The notes under the pieces are model-generated. The model was given only the letters and a program-made list of their open reading frames with translations. It did not search any database and was not told where the DNA came from. From CAYMAT01 sp964388495 (GTDB lineage: Bacteria > Patescibacteriota > Gracilibacteria > Peribacterales > Peribacteraceae), in the NCBI GenBank assembly GCA_964388495.1, contig CAYMAT010000052.1:1-6750 (forward strand): a stretch of DNA of 6,750 bases, read 5' to 3'. Position numbers and translations under genes: made by a program. Within the stretch, counting starts at the first letter, position 1, and every line of letters begins with the position of its first letter. Shown here piece after piece: positions 1 through 5,909 of the stretch.

Positions 1-2610
1 CTCAGTGGCGGCGGGAAAAGCTCCGGCCTCATGAGCTTCCTCAAGATCGGTGACCGCGCGGCGGGCGCCATCAAGTCCGGCGGCACCACGCGCCGCGCCG
101 CCAAGATGGTGTGTCTGGACCTGGACCATCCGGATATCGAGGAATTCGTGAACTGGAAGGTGAAGGAGGAGAAGAAAGTGGCAGCCATGGCCGAGGCGGG
201 GTACGACACGGATTTCAACGGCGAGGCGTATGCCACGGTCTCCGGCCAAAACAGCAATAACTCCATCCGCATCAACCACGATTTCTTTGAGCTTCTGGAG
301 CACGATGGCGACTGGAACCTCTATTTCCGCACGGAGCTCAAAAAAGCGGCAAAGGAAGGTCGCGAGCCCAAGCCCAGCAAGACGCTCAAGGCCCGCGCGC
401 TCTGGGACCAGATCGGCTACGCGGCATGGTCCTGCGCCGACCCCGGACTCCAGTACGACACCACCATCAACGACTGGCACACCTGCCCTGCGGACGGCCG
501 CATCAACGCCTCTAACCCGTGCAGCGAGTACATGTTCCTGGATAACACCGCCTGCAACCTGGCATCACTCAACCTCCTCACATTCTGCAAGGATAACCAG
601 TTTGATATCGAGAAATACAAGCACGCGGTTCGTCTGTGGACCATCGTGCTGGAAATCTCCGTGCTCATGGCCCAGTTCCCCAGCAAGGAGATCGCCCACC
701 TCAGTTATGTCTTCCGCACGCTCGGTTTGGGGTACGCAAACCTGGGCGCCATGCTCATGCGTATGGGCATCCCGTACGATTCCCCCAAGGGCCGCGCCAT
801 CTGCGGCGCGCTCACGGCCATCATGACCGGTGAGTCGTATGCCACGTCCGCGGAAATGGCCCGCATTCTGGGCCCCTTTGAGGGCTACGAGAGGAACAGC
901 GCCAACATGCTGCGCGTGATGCGCAATCACCGCCGCGCCGCCTACAACGTGCCCGCCAAGGAATATGAGGGACTGCACGTGCTGCCTGTGGGTATTGACC
1001 AGAGCGAGTGTCCCAGCGACCTGCTCCAGGCTGCAAAAGAGGCGTGGGACCGCGCGCTCGTCAAAGGCGAGCAGTACGGTTACCGCAACGCGCAGGTAAC
1101 GGTCATCGCTCCCACGGGAACCATCGGTCTCCTCATGGATTGCGACACCACCGGCGTGGAGCCGGATTTCGCCCTGGTGAAATTCAAGAAACTGGCGGGA
1201 GGCGGATACATGAAGATCGCCAACCAGTCCGTGGCCCCGGCCCTCTCGGCCCTGGGTTACACGGACGTCCAGGTGCAGGACATCATGAAGTACGTGATGG
1301 GCACGCTCAGCCTGGAAGGCGCACCGGCCATCAACCGCGTCACGCTCAAGCAGAAGGGTTTCACGGACGAGGACATTGCCAAGGTGGAGAAGCAGCTGCC
1401 GCAGGTGTTTGAGATTCCCTTTGCTTTCAACCAGTGGACACTGGGCGAGGAGGCCATGGCTCGCCTGGGTCTCAAGAAGGAGCAGTACCAGGATTTCTCG
1501 TTCAACCTGCTCAAGGCCATTGGCTTCACGGATGCGGAGATCGAGCAGGCCAATGTCCACATCTGCGGCCACATGACCGTGGAAGGCGCGCCGCACTTGA
1601 AGCCCCAGCATCTGCCCGTCTTTGACTGCGCCAACAAGTGTGGCAAGACCGGCCGCCGCTATATCTCTGCAGAAGGCCACATCCGCATGATGGCGGCCAG
1701 CCAGCCCTTCATCAGCGGTGCCATTTCTAAGACCATCAACCTCCCCAGCGAGGCCACGGTGGAGGACATCAAGAACGCCTACCTCCTCAGCTGGAAGCTG
1801 TGTCTCAAGGCCAACGCGCTCTACCGCGATGGCAGCAAGCTGAGTCAGGCGCTCAGTAACAAGTCCGACAAAAAGGATTCCAAGGACGCTAAGAGCTCTG
1901 TGGAAGTGAAGGAGACTGTGGTGGAGAAGATCGTCGTCAAAGAAGTCCCGCGCCGCCGCAAGCTCCCCGAGGAGCGCATGGCCATCGCCCACAAGTTTTC
2001 CGTGGCCGGCCACGAGGGCTACATCCACGTGGGTATGTACGAGGACGGCAGCCCCGGCGAGATCTTCATCAAGATGAACAAGGAAGGGTCCACGCTCAGC
2101 GGCGTCATGGATACCCTGGCACTCAGCCTGTCCATGAACCTGCAGTACGGGGTCCCGCTGGACGTCCTCTGCGAAAAACTCGCCCATACGCGCTTTGAGC
2201 CCATGGGCATGACCAGCAACCGCGAGATCCCCATGGTGAAGAGCATCATGGATTACCTGGCCCGCTGGTTGGCCCTCAAGTTCATGCCCAAGGAGAAGGC
2301 CAAGCGGTACCACAACGGCGACCTGGTGGACCAGGCGTACGCCACCGGCACCAAGAGCAAGGACGCCTTCGCCATGCGCCTGCCCATCGTGGACGAGGGT
2401 TCCGTGGCCGAGGACACCGTCACGGTCTCCGCCCCCGCCAAGGCACCTGCGGCAACGGCCACCACGGATACCGCGGCGGACAAACAGGCCCAGGCCAAAC
2501 TGCAGGGCTACACCGGTTCCATGTGCGGCGCCTGCGGCAGCGTGAAGATGAAGAGGAACGGTTCCTGCGAGCTGTGCCTGGACTGCGGCGCCACGTCGGG
2601 TTGCAGCTGA
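1..2610 (+). CDS. nrdJ: Vitamin B12-dependent (class II) ribonucleotide reductase, 5'-truncated
   Basis: Cytoplasmic enzyme reducing ribonucleotides to deoxyribonucleotides with an adenosylcobalamin-derived thiyl radical, working without oxygen or a separate radical subunit. The frame is open from base 1, and the codons before the first ATG (31) already read as conserved family sequence (SGGGKSSGL), so that ATG is internal and the N-terminus lies outside the window; 869 codons are present. In window-frame numbering, NPCSE (residues 172-176) carries the expected thiyl-radical Cys174 with its Asn and Glu. Cys185, 11 residues on, matches the redox partner spacing of class II enzymes. The first redox Cys must lie upstream. 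PTGTIG is at 371-376, followed by the characteristic LLMDCDTTGVEPDFALVKF stretch. A charged Lys/Glu linker (about 620-655) leads to a TSCPD-type domain (about 660-770), an Ala/Thr-rich linker and a Cys-rich tail with two CxxC pairs. TGA stop, then a terminator. The family call is firm; the missing length is unknown. Confidence 0.97.
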   Translation, partial: LSGGGKSSGLMSFLKIGDRAAGAIKSGGTTRRAAKMVCLDLDHPDIEEFVNWKVKEEKKVAAMAEAGYDTDFNGEAYATVSGQNSNNSIRINHDFFELLEHDGDWNLYFRTELKKAAKEGREPKPSKTLKARALWDQIGYAAWSCADPGLQYDTTINDWHTCPADGRINASNPCSEYMFLDNTACNLASLNLLTFCKDNQFDIEKYKHAVRLWTIVLEISVLMAQFPSKEIAHLSYVFRTLGLGYANLGAMLMRMGIPYDSPKGRAICGALTAIMTGESYATSAEMARILGPFEGYERNSANMLRVMRNHRRAAYNVPAKEYEGLHVLPVGIDQSECPSDLLQAAKEAWDRALVKGEQYGYRNAQVTVIAPTGTIGLLMDCDTTGVEPDFALVKFKKLAGGGYMKIANQSVAPALSALGYTDVQVQDIMKYVMGTLSLEGAPAINRVTLKQKGFTDEDIAKVEKQLPQVFEIPFAFNQWTLGEEAMARLGLKKEQYQDFSFNLLKAIGFTDAEIEQANVHICGHMTVEGAPHLKPQHLPVFDCANKCGKTGRRYISAEGHIRMMAASQPFISGAISKTINLPSEATVEDIKNAYLLSWKLCLKANALYRDGSKLSQALSNKSDKKDSKDAKSSVEVKETVVEKIVVKEVPRRRKLPEERMAIAHKFSVAGHEGYIHVGMYEDGSPGEIFIKMNKEGSTLSGVMDTLALSLSMNLQYGVPLDVLCEKLAHTRFEPMGMTSNREIPMVKSIMDYLARWLALKFMPKEKAKRYHNGDLVDQAYATGTKSKDAFAMRLPIVDEGSVAEDTVTVSAPAKAPAATATTDTAADKQAQAKLQGYTGSMCGACGSVKMKRNGSCELCLDCGATSGCS

Positions 2611-2631
2611 ACAAAATCAGGTCTTACAAAG

Positions 2632-2661
2632 AAACGCGGGTCTCTGGGTCCGCGTTTTTTT
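2632..2661 (+). terminator. Rho-independent terminator of nrdJ
   Basis: Twenty-one bases after the nrdJ stop, AAACGCGG (2632-2639) pairs with CCGCGTTT (2650-2657) around a 10-nt loop. The stem runs straight into seven consecutive T (2655-2661). This is a textbook intrinsic terminator, and it separates nrdJ from the next gene. Confidence 0.9.
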
Positions 2662-2690
2662 GTCCGTCCATACACACTTTTCCGCATCTG

Positions 2691-2718
2691 TTTCACATCG
2701 TGTCAGGGAATGTATGTC
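2691..2718 (+). promoter_or_regulatory. Weak candidate promoter for the exported-protein gene
   Basis: TTTCAC (2691-2696) and TATGTC (2713-2718) lie 16 nt apart, downstream of the nrdJ terminator. Transcription would start near 2725, giving a short leader containing GGAAGAG (2737-2743) before the ATG at 2750. Both hexamers are poor matches to the sigma-70 consensus, so this is only a candidate. Some promoter is needed here because the preceding gene ends in a strong terminator. Confidence 0.25.
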
Positions 2719-2749
2719 AAAGTTTGACCATGCCTTGGAAGAGCAGAGA

Positions 2750-3574
2750 ATGGGAGACATGCCAAATTGTCTCAGGTCCTGGGCGGGTGCCGCCGTTCTT
2801 GTAACTGCTAGCGTTGTGGGGGCCCAGGAAAAACCTGGTACATCAGAAGTTCTGCCTTTGCCTTTGGGTGTCTTGCAGTCCGGCGTGCAGAAAAAAGTGG
2901 AAAAACTCGTGCCCGTGAAAACACCGGAGCAGATCAGGGAGGACATCAAGAAACTGGCGGGCGGCTGGAAACAGCGCAACGATATGACGAAGGAGTTTGA
3001 AAAGTATTTCCAGGCCACTGCCGATTTGCACGGGGCTCGTATTCTGCATACGGAAGGGGGCAATCATCCGGATCTGGAAATTTCCCAGCGCTCGGTTCTT
3101 ATTTTGGGGAAGGTGCGCAAGACTCTGGAGGACAGGCATTTGGATCTCCGTGAGGCCCAGAAATACGCGGACAGGAAACCCAAGGATTATCCCGTGGCCC
3201 CGTGGGCGGACAGTGACGACAAGAATACGGATGCGGCTCTCATGACGATGAAGTATTTTCCGGGAAAGCTTCCGCATGATGCGCGGTCGCCGTACCTGAA
3301 AAAGGCGCGTGACGAGAAAATCCCCGACGGCAGGGAGAATGACTGGCAGGCATACCGTGAGGCGATGAAAGGCATGCTGGTGGAAGTGGCCAAGGAAGAG
3401 ATACGCAAGGCGCTGCTCATAGCGGACCCCAAGCTGCGGAAAAAGGCCGTGGAAGACGCGGTCGATGCCTATCTTGAGGAAATGAAAAAGGGGGACATTG
3501 CCTGGCGCAATTCCCTGAATATGCCCAGCCTGGTGCCCAAAAAAGAGGAAGAGAAACCGGGGCCGGATTTTTGA
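2750..3574 (+). CDS. Exported charged protein of unknown function
   Basis: Not a family I recognise. From the ATG at 2750 it has 274 residues. The N-terminus looks like a signal peptide: Arg9, then a hydrophobic stretch (W11-A25), with a plausible signal peptidase I site after VGA (Ala25/Gln26). The mature part is rich in Lys, Glu, Asp and Arg, has no further membrane segment, contains predicted-helical charged runs in the last third (about 200-260) and ends in a Lys/Glu/Pro tail; the mature part has no Cys. Start choice: GGAAGAG (2737-2743) lies 6 nt upstream of 2750. An in-frame ATG at 2714 (preceded by AGGGA) would add 12 residues before the signal peptide. The ATG at 2759 has a purine run only 2 nt away. 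The frame is open further up to a TTG inside the terminator T-tract, an implausible start. TGA stop; the next gene begins 16 nt later. Likely a periplasmic or cell-envelope protein, by inference from the signal peptide only. Confidence 0.75.
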   Translation: MGDMPNCLRSWAGAAVLVTASVVGAQEKPGTSEVLPLPLGVLQSGVQKKVEKLVPVKTPEQIREDIKKLAGGWKQRNDMTKEFEKYFQATADLHGARILHTEGGNHPDLEISQRSVLILGKVRKTLEDRHLDLREAQKYADRKPKDYPVAPWADSDDKNTDAALMTMKYFPGKLPHDARSPYLKKARDEKIPDGRENDWQAYREAMKGMLVEVAKEEIRKALLIADPKLRKKAVEDAVDAYLEEMKKGDIAWRNSLNMPSLVPKKEEEKPGPDF

Positions 3575-3577
3575 CGC

Positions 3578-3583
3578 TATACT
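3578..3583 (+). promoter_or_regulatory. -10-like box placed for a leaderless transcript
   Basis: TATACT differs from the TATAAT consensus at one base and ends 7 nt before the ATG at 3591, so transcription would begin at or next to the start codon. No convincing -35 hexamer sits 16-19 nt upstream. No Shine-Dalgarno sequence lies between it and the ATG, which fits a leaderless start, although translational coupling to the gene ending at 3574 is an alternative. Confidence 0.4.
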
Positions 3584-3590
3584 GTGGTCC

Positions 3591-4076
3591 ATGGAAGGCT
3601 CCTGGCTGGACAGCATCCCCAACCACGAACGGCAGAAGCTCCGGCGGCGCATGAGTCCGGAAGCCTACGAGCGCCTGCGCGAGAAGGTGAAGGGGCCGGA
3701 GGATCTGGAAAAGGAGATGGAGCGGTCAAAAGAATTTGCGGAGTTGCAGTTTGAACTGCAGACGGATCCAGAGTTGCGCGAGAAAGTGCATGAGATGGTC
3801 CGGAAGAGCGTTGGTGAAGAAGGGGTCGAGTCGGCGTTCGATTTGAAAAACGCCTCACCGGAGGCCAAGAAGTTGCTGGAGCGGGGCAAGTTCTCCGTTG
3901 CGGTGGAGAGCCATCCTCTGACGCAGCAGGAGCACCTGGTTGCCGTACCGGAGGGGAACGTGCAGGAAAAAATCCCCCTCCGTCCGGCGGTTTCGGACAG
4001 GGTGCTGGCGCAGGCGGTGCAGAGCGCCTCTGCCGGCCAGAAGCTCAAGGACCTGCGGAAGAGGGCGCGCGCATAA
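3591..4076 (+). CDS. Small charged helical protein of unknown function
   Basis: A 161-residue soluble protein I do not recognise. It has no signal peptide, no membrane segment and no cysteine. The first two-thirds is dense in Glu, Lys and Arg with heptad-like spacing (about residues 10-75), suggesting helical bundles or a short coiled coil. The last third (about 100-150) is less charged, with several Pro and Val, and ends in a basic Lys/Arg tail. The ATG at 3591 is the first start after the upstream stop in this region and has no Shine-Dalgarno site; instead a TATACT box sits 7 nt before it. The gap to the upstream gene is only 16 nt, so it may be partly co-transcribed with the exported protein. 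TAA stop; a 40-nt gap with its own promoter follows. The reading frame is believable from its length, its amino-acid composition and its tight fit between neighbours; function unknown. Confidence 0.75.
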   Translation: MEGSWLDSIPNHERQKLRRRMSPEAYERLREKVKGPEDLEKEMERSKEFAELQFELQTDPELREKVHEMVRKSVGEEGVESAFDLKNASPEAKKLLERGKFSVAVESHPLTQQEHLVAVPEGNVQEKIPLRPAVSDRVLAQAVQSASAGQKLKDLRKRARA

Positions 4077-4079
4077 GCA

Positions 4080-4109
4080 TTGGCGCATGCGGCCGCCGGT
4101 TGCTACAGT
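4080..4109 (+). promoter_or_regulatory. Promoter for a leaderless gene (TTGGCG-18-TACAGT)
   Basis: TTGGCG (4080-4085) and TACAGT (4104-4109) are separated by 18 nt in the 40-nt gap between two genes. The -10 box ends exactly 7 nt before the ATG at 4117, so the predicted transcription start coincides with the start codon. The intervening sequence (4110-4116) is T and C only and contains no ribosome binding site. Confidence 0.5.
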
Positions 4110-4116
4110 TTTCCCC

Positions 4117-4938
4117 ATGCGACGTCACGTGCCCTGGTATATCTATCCCGCCGCGCTGCTGGCGTTTGCGGGAGCGTACTGTGCCGCGCAGGCGGGGTTG
4201 GCAAGCGTCATTTACAACATGGACAAGTCTGAGCAGGCGCATGAGGATATTTCTTCCCTCATGGGCCAGTGGGAGGATGTGTACACCGCCCCTGTCACGT
4301 TCAAGCGTCCCTCATGGTGGTCTTTTGCGCGGTCCACGGATATCCAGGATGGCCTGCGCCAAAAACTGGTTTTCCGCCCCCGCAAGGATCCGCTCAAGGC
4401 GGACACGTGGAAATCCAGCCTTCTGGATTTCCAGTTCGCCAAGGACCCGGCATACACCAGCGGGCCTACCGCGGCGGCGGTGCGTGCGTCTTTCGATACG
4501 CCGGACAAAATCGCCAAACTCAACATCGGCAATGCACTGGTATTCTCCTCCGTCAGAAACTACGCGGATGCGGAAACCAGTCTCCTGGGCCTCAAGGCCG
4601 TTCGCAGTACCTTTGTGGCGGATGTGGACGGGGTTCCCTATGCCTTCATCCGGCTGGTGGCGCAGGGCTCCGGCAATGCTTTTGCCGTCACCATCCTGAC
4701 CCCGTCGGAGAATATCCAGTCTGCCCAGGGTATTTTTGACGATTTCCTCAAGACCGTCGCCTATACCAAGCCCAAGAGTTCCTCCGCCGCGTCGTCTTCT
4801 TCCGCAAAAGCGGCAACTGTTTTCTCAAAGGCCGCCCCCTCGTCCAATCCCCAGGCTCAGAAAAGCGCGTCCTCCAAAAAGACACTCAGCCCCTTTGAGA
4901 TCTTCCTGCGCCTGCAGAAGCAGAAATCGGGCGGTTAA
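4117..4938 (+). CDS. Membrane-anchored or exported protein with Ser/Ala/Lys-rich tail, unknown function
   Basis: A 273-residue protein that I cannot assign to a family. The N-terminus has two Arg followed by a hydrophobic segment (about residues 7-24), either a signal peptide or a single membrane anchor with the rest outside. Cys22 lies at its end but is preceded by Tyr, so it is a poor lipobox. A globular region (about 50-215) contains alternating hydrophobic beta-like stretches. Its end, around LKAVRSTFVADVDGVPYAFI and the following 35 residues, resembles in pattern the PsbP/DUF1795-like exported domains, where a strand-rich sheet is followed by a helix ending near the domain boundary; this is a weak structural guess. 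A low-complexity Ser/Ala/Lys tail (about 218-258) precedes a short amphipathic end. The frame is open upstream to 3940, but that extension overlaps the previous gene and reads as Arg/Pro/Cys-rich shadow, so the ATG at 4117, positioned 7 nt after a promoter, is chosen. TAA stop. Confidence 0.78.
   Translation: MRRHVPWYIYPAALLAFAGAYCAAQAGLASVIYNMDKSEQAHEDISSLMGQWEDVYTAPVTFKRPSWWSFARSTDIQDGLRQKLVFRPRKDPLKADTWKSSLLDFQFAKDPAYTSGPTAAAVRASFDTPDKIAKLNIGNALVFSSVRNYADAETSLLGLKAVRSTFVADVDGVPYAFIRLVAQGSGNAFAVTILTPSENIQSAQGIFDDFLKTVAYTKPKSSSAASSSSAKAATVFSKAAPSSNPQAQKSASSKKTLSPFEIFLRLQKQKSGG
4935..4938. other. Shared TTAA: overlapping stops of convergent genes
   Basis: The palindrome TTAA supplies TAA to the + strand gene (4936-4938) and TAA to the - strand lipoprotein gene (4937-4935). 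No hairpin with a T-tract is visible on either side, so the two transcripts probably run into each other. Confidence 0.85.
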
Positions 4939-5324
4939 CGGATGAAGAACGCCAGGCAGCCCGCCGCAGCGATGAGCGGATCTTCCACGGCCGTGATTGT
5001 GCCGAGTTTTTCCGTGCTCTTGCCGTAACACGTGTTTCCCTCTTCCAGCGTGCCGATGTCGTTGCCGTCGGGGCCCGTGATGAATGTTTTTCCGTCGCGC
5101 TGCGATATCGTCCCCAGTTTTTTCCCGCCGGCATCGCGCACCACGTTGCCGCGCACCTTGCCGCGGTCCTCTTCCTGCGCGCTCACAAAGTGCGCCTCGT
5201 GCGCGCCGTCCAGGACCACGGTGCCCACCTTGCGGCCGGCACTGTTAAAAATCTCGCTTTTGACCGCGCTCCCGCAGGAGACGAGCGTGAGGGTGAGGAT
5301 CGAGAGGGGGAGAAGGCGTTTCAT
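4935..5324 (-). CDS. Small lipoprotein with repeated Gly-Thr beta motifs
   Basis: A 129-residue predicted lipoprotein. It starts MKR, has a hydrophobic segment (residues 4-15), then the lipobox LVSC with the acylated Cys at 17, followed by Gly-Ser. The mature part contains a recurring pattern of a short strand, Gly, 2-3 polar residues, a branched aliphatic residue, then Gly-Thr and another strand. The Gly-Thr pairs are at residues 34-35, 71-72, 91-92 and 108-109, with a degenerate copy at 59-60. This looks like a small repeat beta-fold of the kind seen in beta-flower or propeller-like proteins; that comparison is my inference. The C-terminus (about 116-128) is again hydrophobic. The frame extends upstream to 5429, but that part overlaps the preceding gene and its promoter; the ATG at 5324 places the signal peptide correctly. 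No Shine-Dalgarno site. Its stop codon overlaps the convergent gene's stop. Function unknown. Confidence 0.82.
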   Translation of the reverse strand: MKRLLPLSILTLTLVSCGSAVKSEIFNSAGRKVGTVVLDGAHEAHFVSAQEEDRGKVRGNVVRDAGGKKLGTISQRDGKTFITGPDGNDIGTLEEGNTCYGKSTEKLGTITAVEDPLIAAAGCLAFFIR

Positions 5325-5356
5325 GGGAATCGGGAAAAAACACAAGCACGGCCGTA

Positions 5357-5386
5357 ATCGTACGACAGGCAAAGGGCATTTGCCAA
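5357..5386 (-). promoter_or_regulatory. Promoter of the lipoprotein gene (TTGGCA-18-TACGAT)
   Basis: On the - strand, TTGGCA (5386-5381) and TACGAT (5362-5357) are separated by 18 nt. Both are good sigma-70-type hexamers. Transcription would begin near 5350, leaving a leader of about 25 nt before the ATG at 5324. The -35 box begins only 2 nt past the stop of the upstream RNHCP gene. Confidence 0.55.
5368..5384. repeat. Inverted repeat within the lipoprotein promoter
   Basis: GGCAAA (5368-5373) and TTTGCC (5379-5384) form a perfect 6-bp inverted repeat around a 5-nt centre. It overlaps the -35 box and part of the spacer of the predicted promoter. It could be an operator or a weak hairpin at the end of the ychF operon. 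No T-tract follows on the - strand, so it is not a standard terminator. Confidence 0.4.
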
Positions 5387-5388
5387 TT

Positions 5389-5691
5389 TTAGTGCGCATC
5401 GGGTCCTGCCAGGACCGTGCGGTCATCATCGGGCGCGAATTTGTTCACGATTTCCTTTCCGCATCCCGCGCACCGGTGGCGGATCACCCAATCCCCCTTG
5501 CGGGTGTCTATCCCCACAGGTTCCATCATTTGTCCGCAGAGCGATGCCCGGTCTCCGGGCCCCAGATCATCCACGTGCCGGCTCCACAGGCAAAAGGGGC
5601 AGTGATTGCGGTATGTTCCCTGACCCAGCGGCGTGACATCCTTGCCGCAGTGTCCGCATATAAAGGCCTCTTCTCGCGCAATAAAGGTCAT
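5389..5691 (-). CDS. RNHCP domain zinc-binding protein
   Basis: A 100-residue protein of the RNHCP family (Pfam RNHCP domain), whose biochemical role is not known to me. The signature is present: CGHC at residues 12-15, the name-giving RNHCPFC at 28-34, then SRHVDD and PGDR (45-48), Cys52, and HRCAGC at 72-77. The CxxC pairs at 12/15, 31/34 and 74/77 plus Cys52 suggest bound zinc in a ribbon-like fold. Length is normal for the family and the domain fills nearly the whole protein, ending in an acidic Asp-rich stretch (88-90) that is also typical. The frame is open to 5730, but the ATG at 5691 is chosen because it overlaps the previous gene's TGA as ATGA, which implies translational coupling. 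It is the last gene of the apparent ychF operon. TAA stop. Confidence 0.9.
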   Translation of the reverse strand: MTFIAREEAFICGHCGKDVTPLGQGTYRNHCPFCLWSRHVDDLGPGDRASLCGQMMEPVGIDTRKGDWVIRHRCAGCGKEIVNKFAPDDDRTVLAGPDAH

Positions 5692-5909
5692 TCGTGGTCG
5701 ACGGGGCGCAGTTCGTGCAGAACCTGGCATAGCATGACGGCTTCAAGAACATCCAGGTCTAAAGAGGGGTTGCGTATTTGCTGCTGGATACTCTGTACGA
5801 TGCTCGGGATGGCACTGTCATCGAACACATATACAAAACGTTCCTTTCCCTTGCGGTAATCAATCACATGCGGTTTCGCGTGTTCGTACACGGTGTATTG
5901 CCGTCTCAT
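5688..5909 (-). CDS. 73-residue protein of unknown function in the ychF operon
   Basis: A small soluble protein I do not recognise. The N-terminal half is basic and strand-like: tyrosines at residues 5, 8 and 18, a Lys/Arg cluster at 19-24, then a hydrophobic FVYVF run. The second half, from about residue 33, looks like two amphipathic helices separated by an Asn-Pro turn, ending in an acidic/histidine tail. It has one Cys (61) and no signal peptide or membrane segment. The small alpha/beta layout would suit a nucleic-acid or protein-binding accessory, but that is speculation. Its ATG overlaps the ychF stop as ATGA, and its TGA overlaps the RNHCP start the same way. These two exact 4-nt overlaps are the strongest evidence that it is a real translated gene. 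Confidence 0.8.
   Translation of the reverse strand: MRRQYTVYEHAKPHVIDYRKGKERFVYVFDDSAIPSIVQSIQQQIRNPSLDLDVLEAVMLCQVLHELRPVDHE

Noticed and set aside
565..2313. A 582-codon open frame on the - strand opposite nrdJ
   Set aside because: It lies wholly antisense to a confidently assigned conserved gene. Its composition (rich in His, Leu, Val, Gly, Ala) is what GC-rich codons give in that antisense frame. It has no recognisable domain.
3571..3576. TTGACG as a -35 box for the gene at 3591
   Set aside because: It is a good hexamer, but it lies 1 nt from the TATACT box, far too close to pair with it, and no -10 box lies about 17 nt downstream before the coding region.
2843..3652. A 269-codon open frame on the - strand opposite the exported protein gene
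   Set aside because: The + strand frame has a signal peptide, a ribosome binding site and tight spacing to its neighbours. The antisense frame is His/Phe/Arg-rich shadow without a sensible start context.
3940..4116. 5' extension of the membrane-anchored gene
   Set aside because: It would overlap the preceding gene by 137 nt and reads as Arg/Pro/Cys-rich sequence. The promoter at 4080-4109 and the N-terminal hydrophobic segment favour the ATG at 4117.
5325..5429. Upstream extension of the lipoprotein frame
   Set aside because: It would place the signal peptide internally and overlap the RNHCP gene and the predicted promoter. The MKR start at 5324 gives a standard lipoprotein signal.
5032..5859. 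A 275-codon open frame on the + strand
   Set aside because: It runs antisense across the lipoprotein, RNHCP and 73-residue genes, all of which have positive evidence (lipobox, RNHCP signature, ATGA overlaps).
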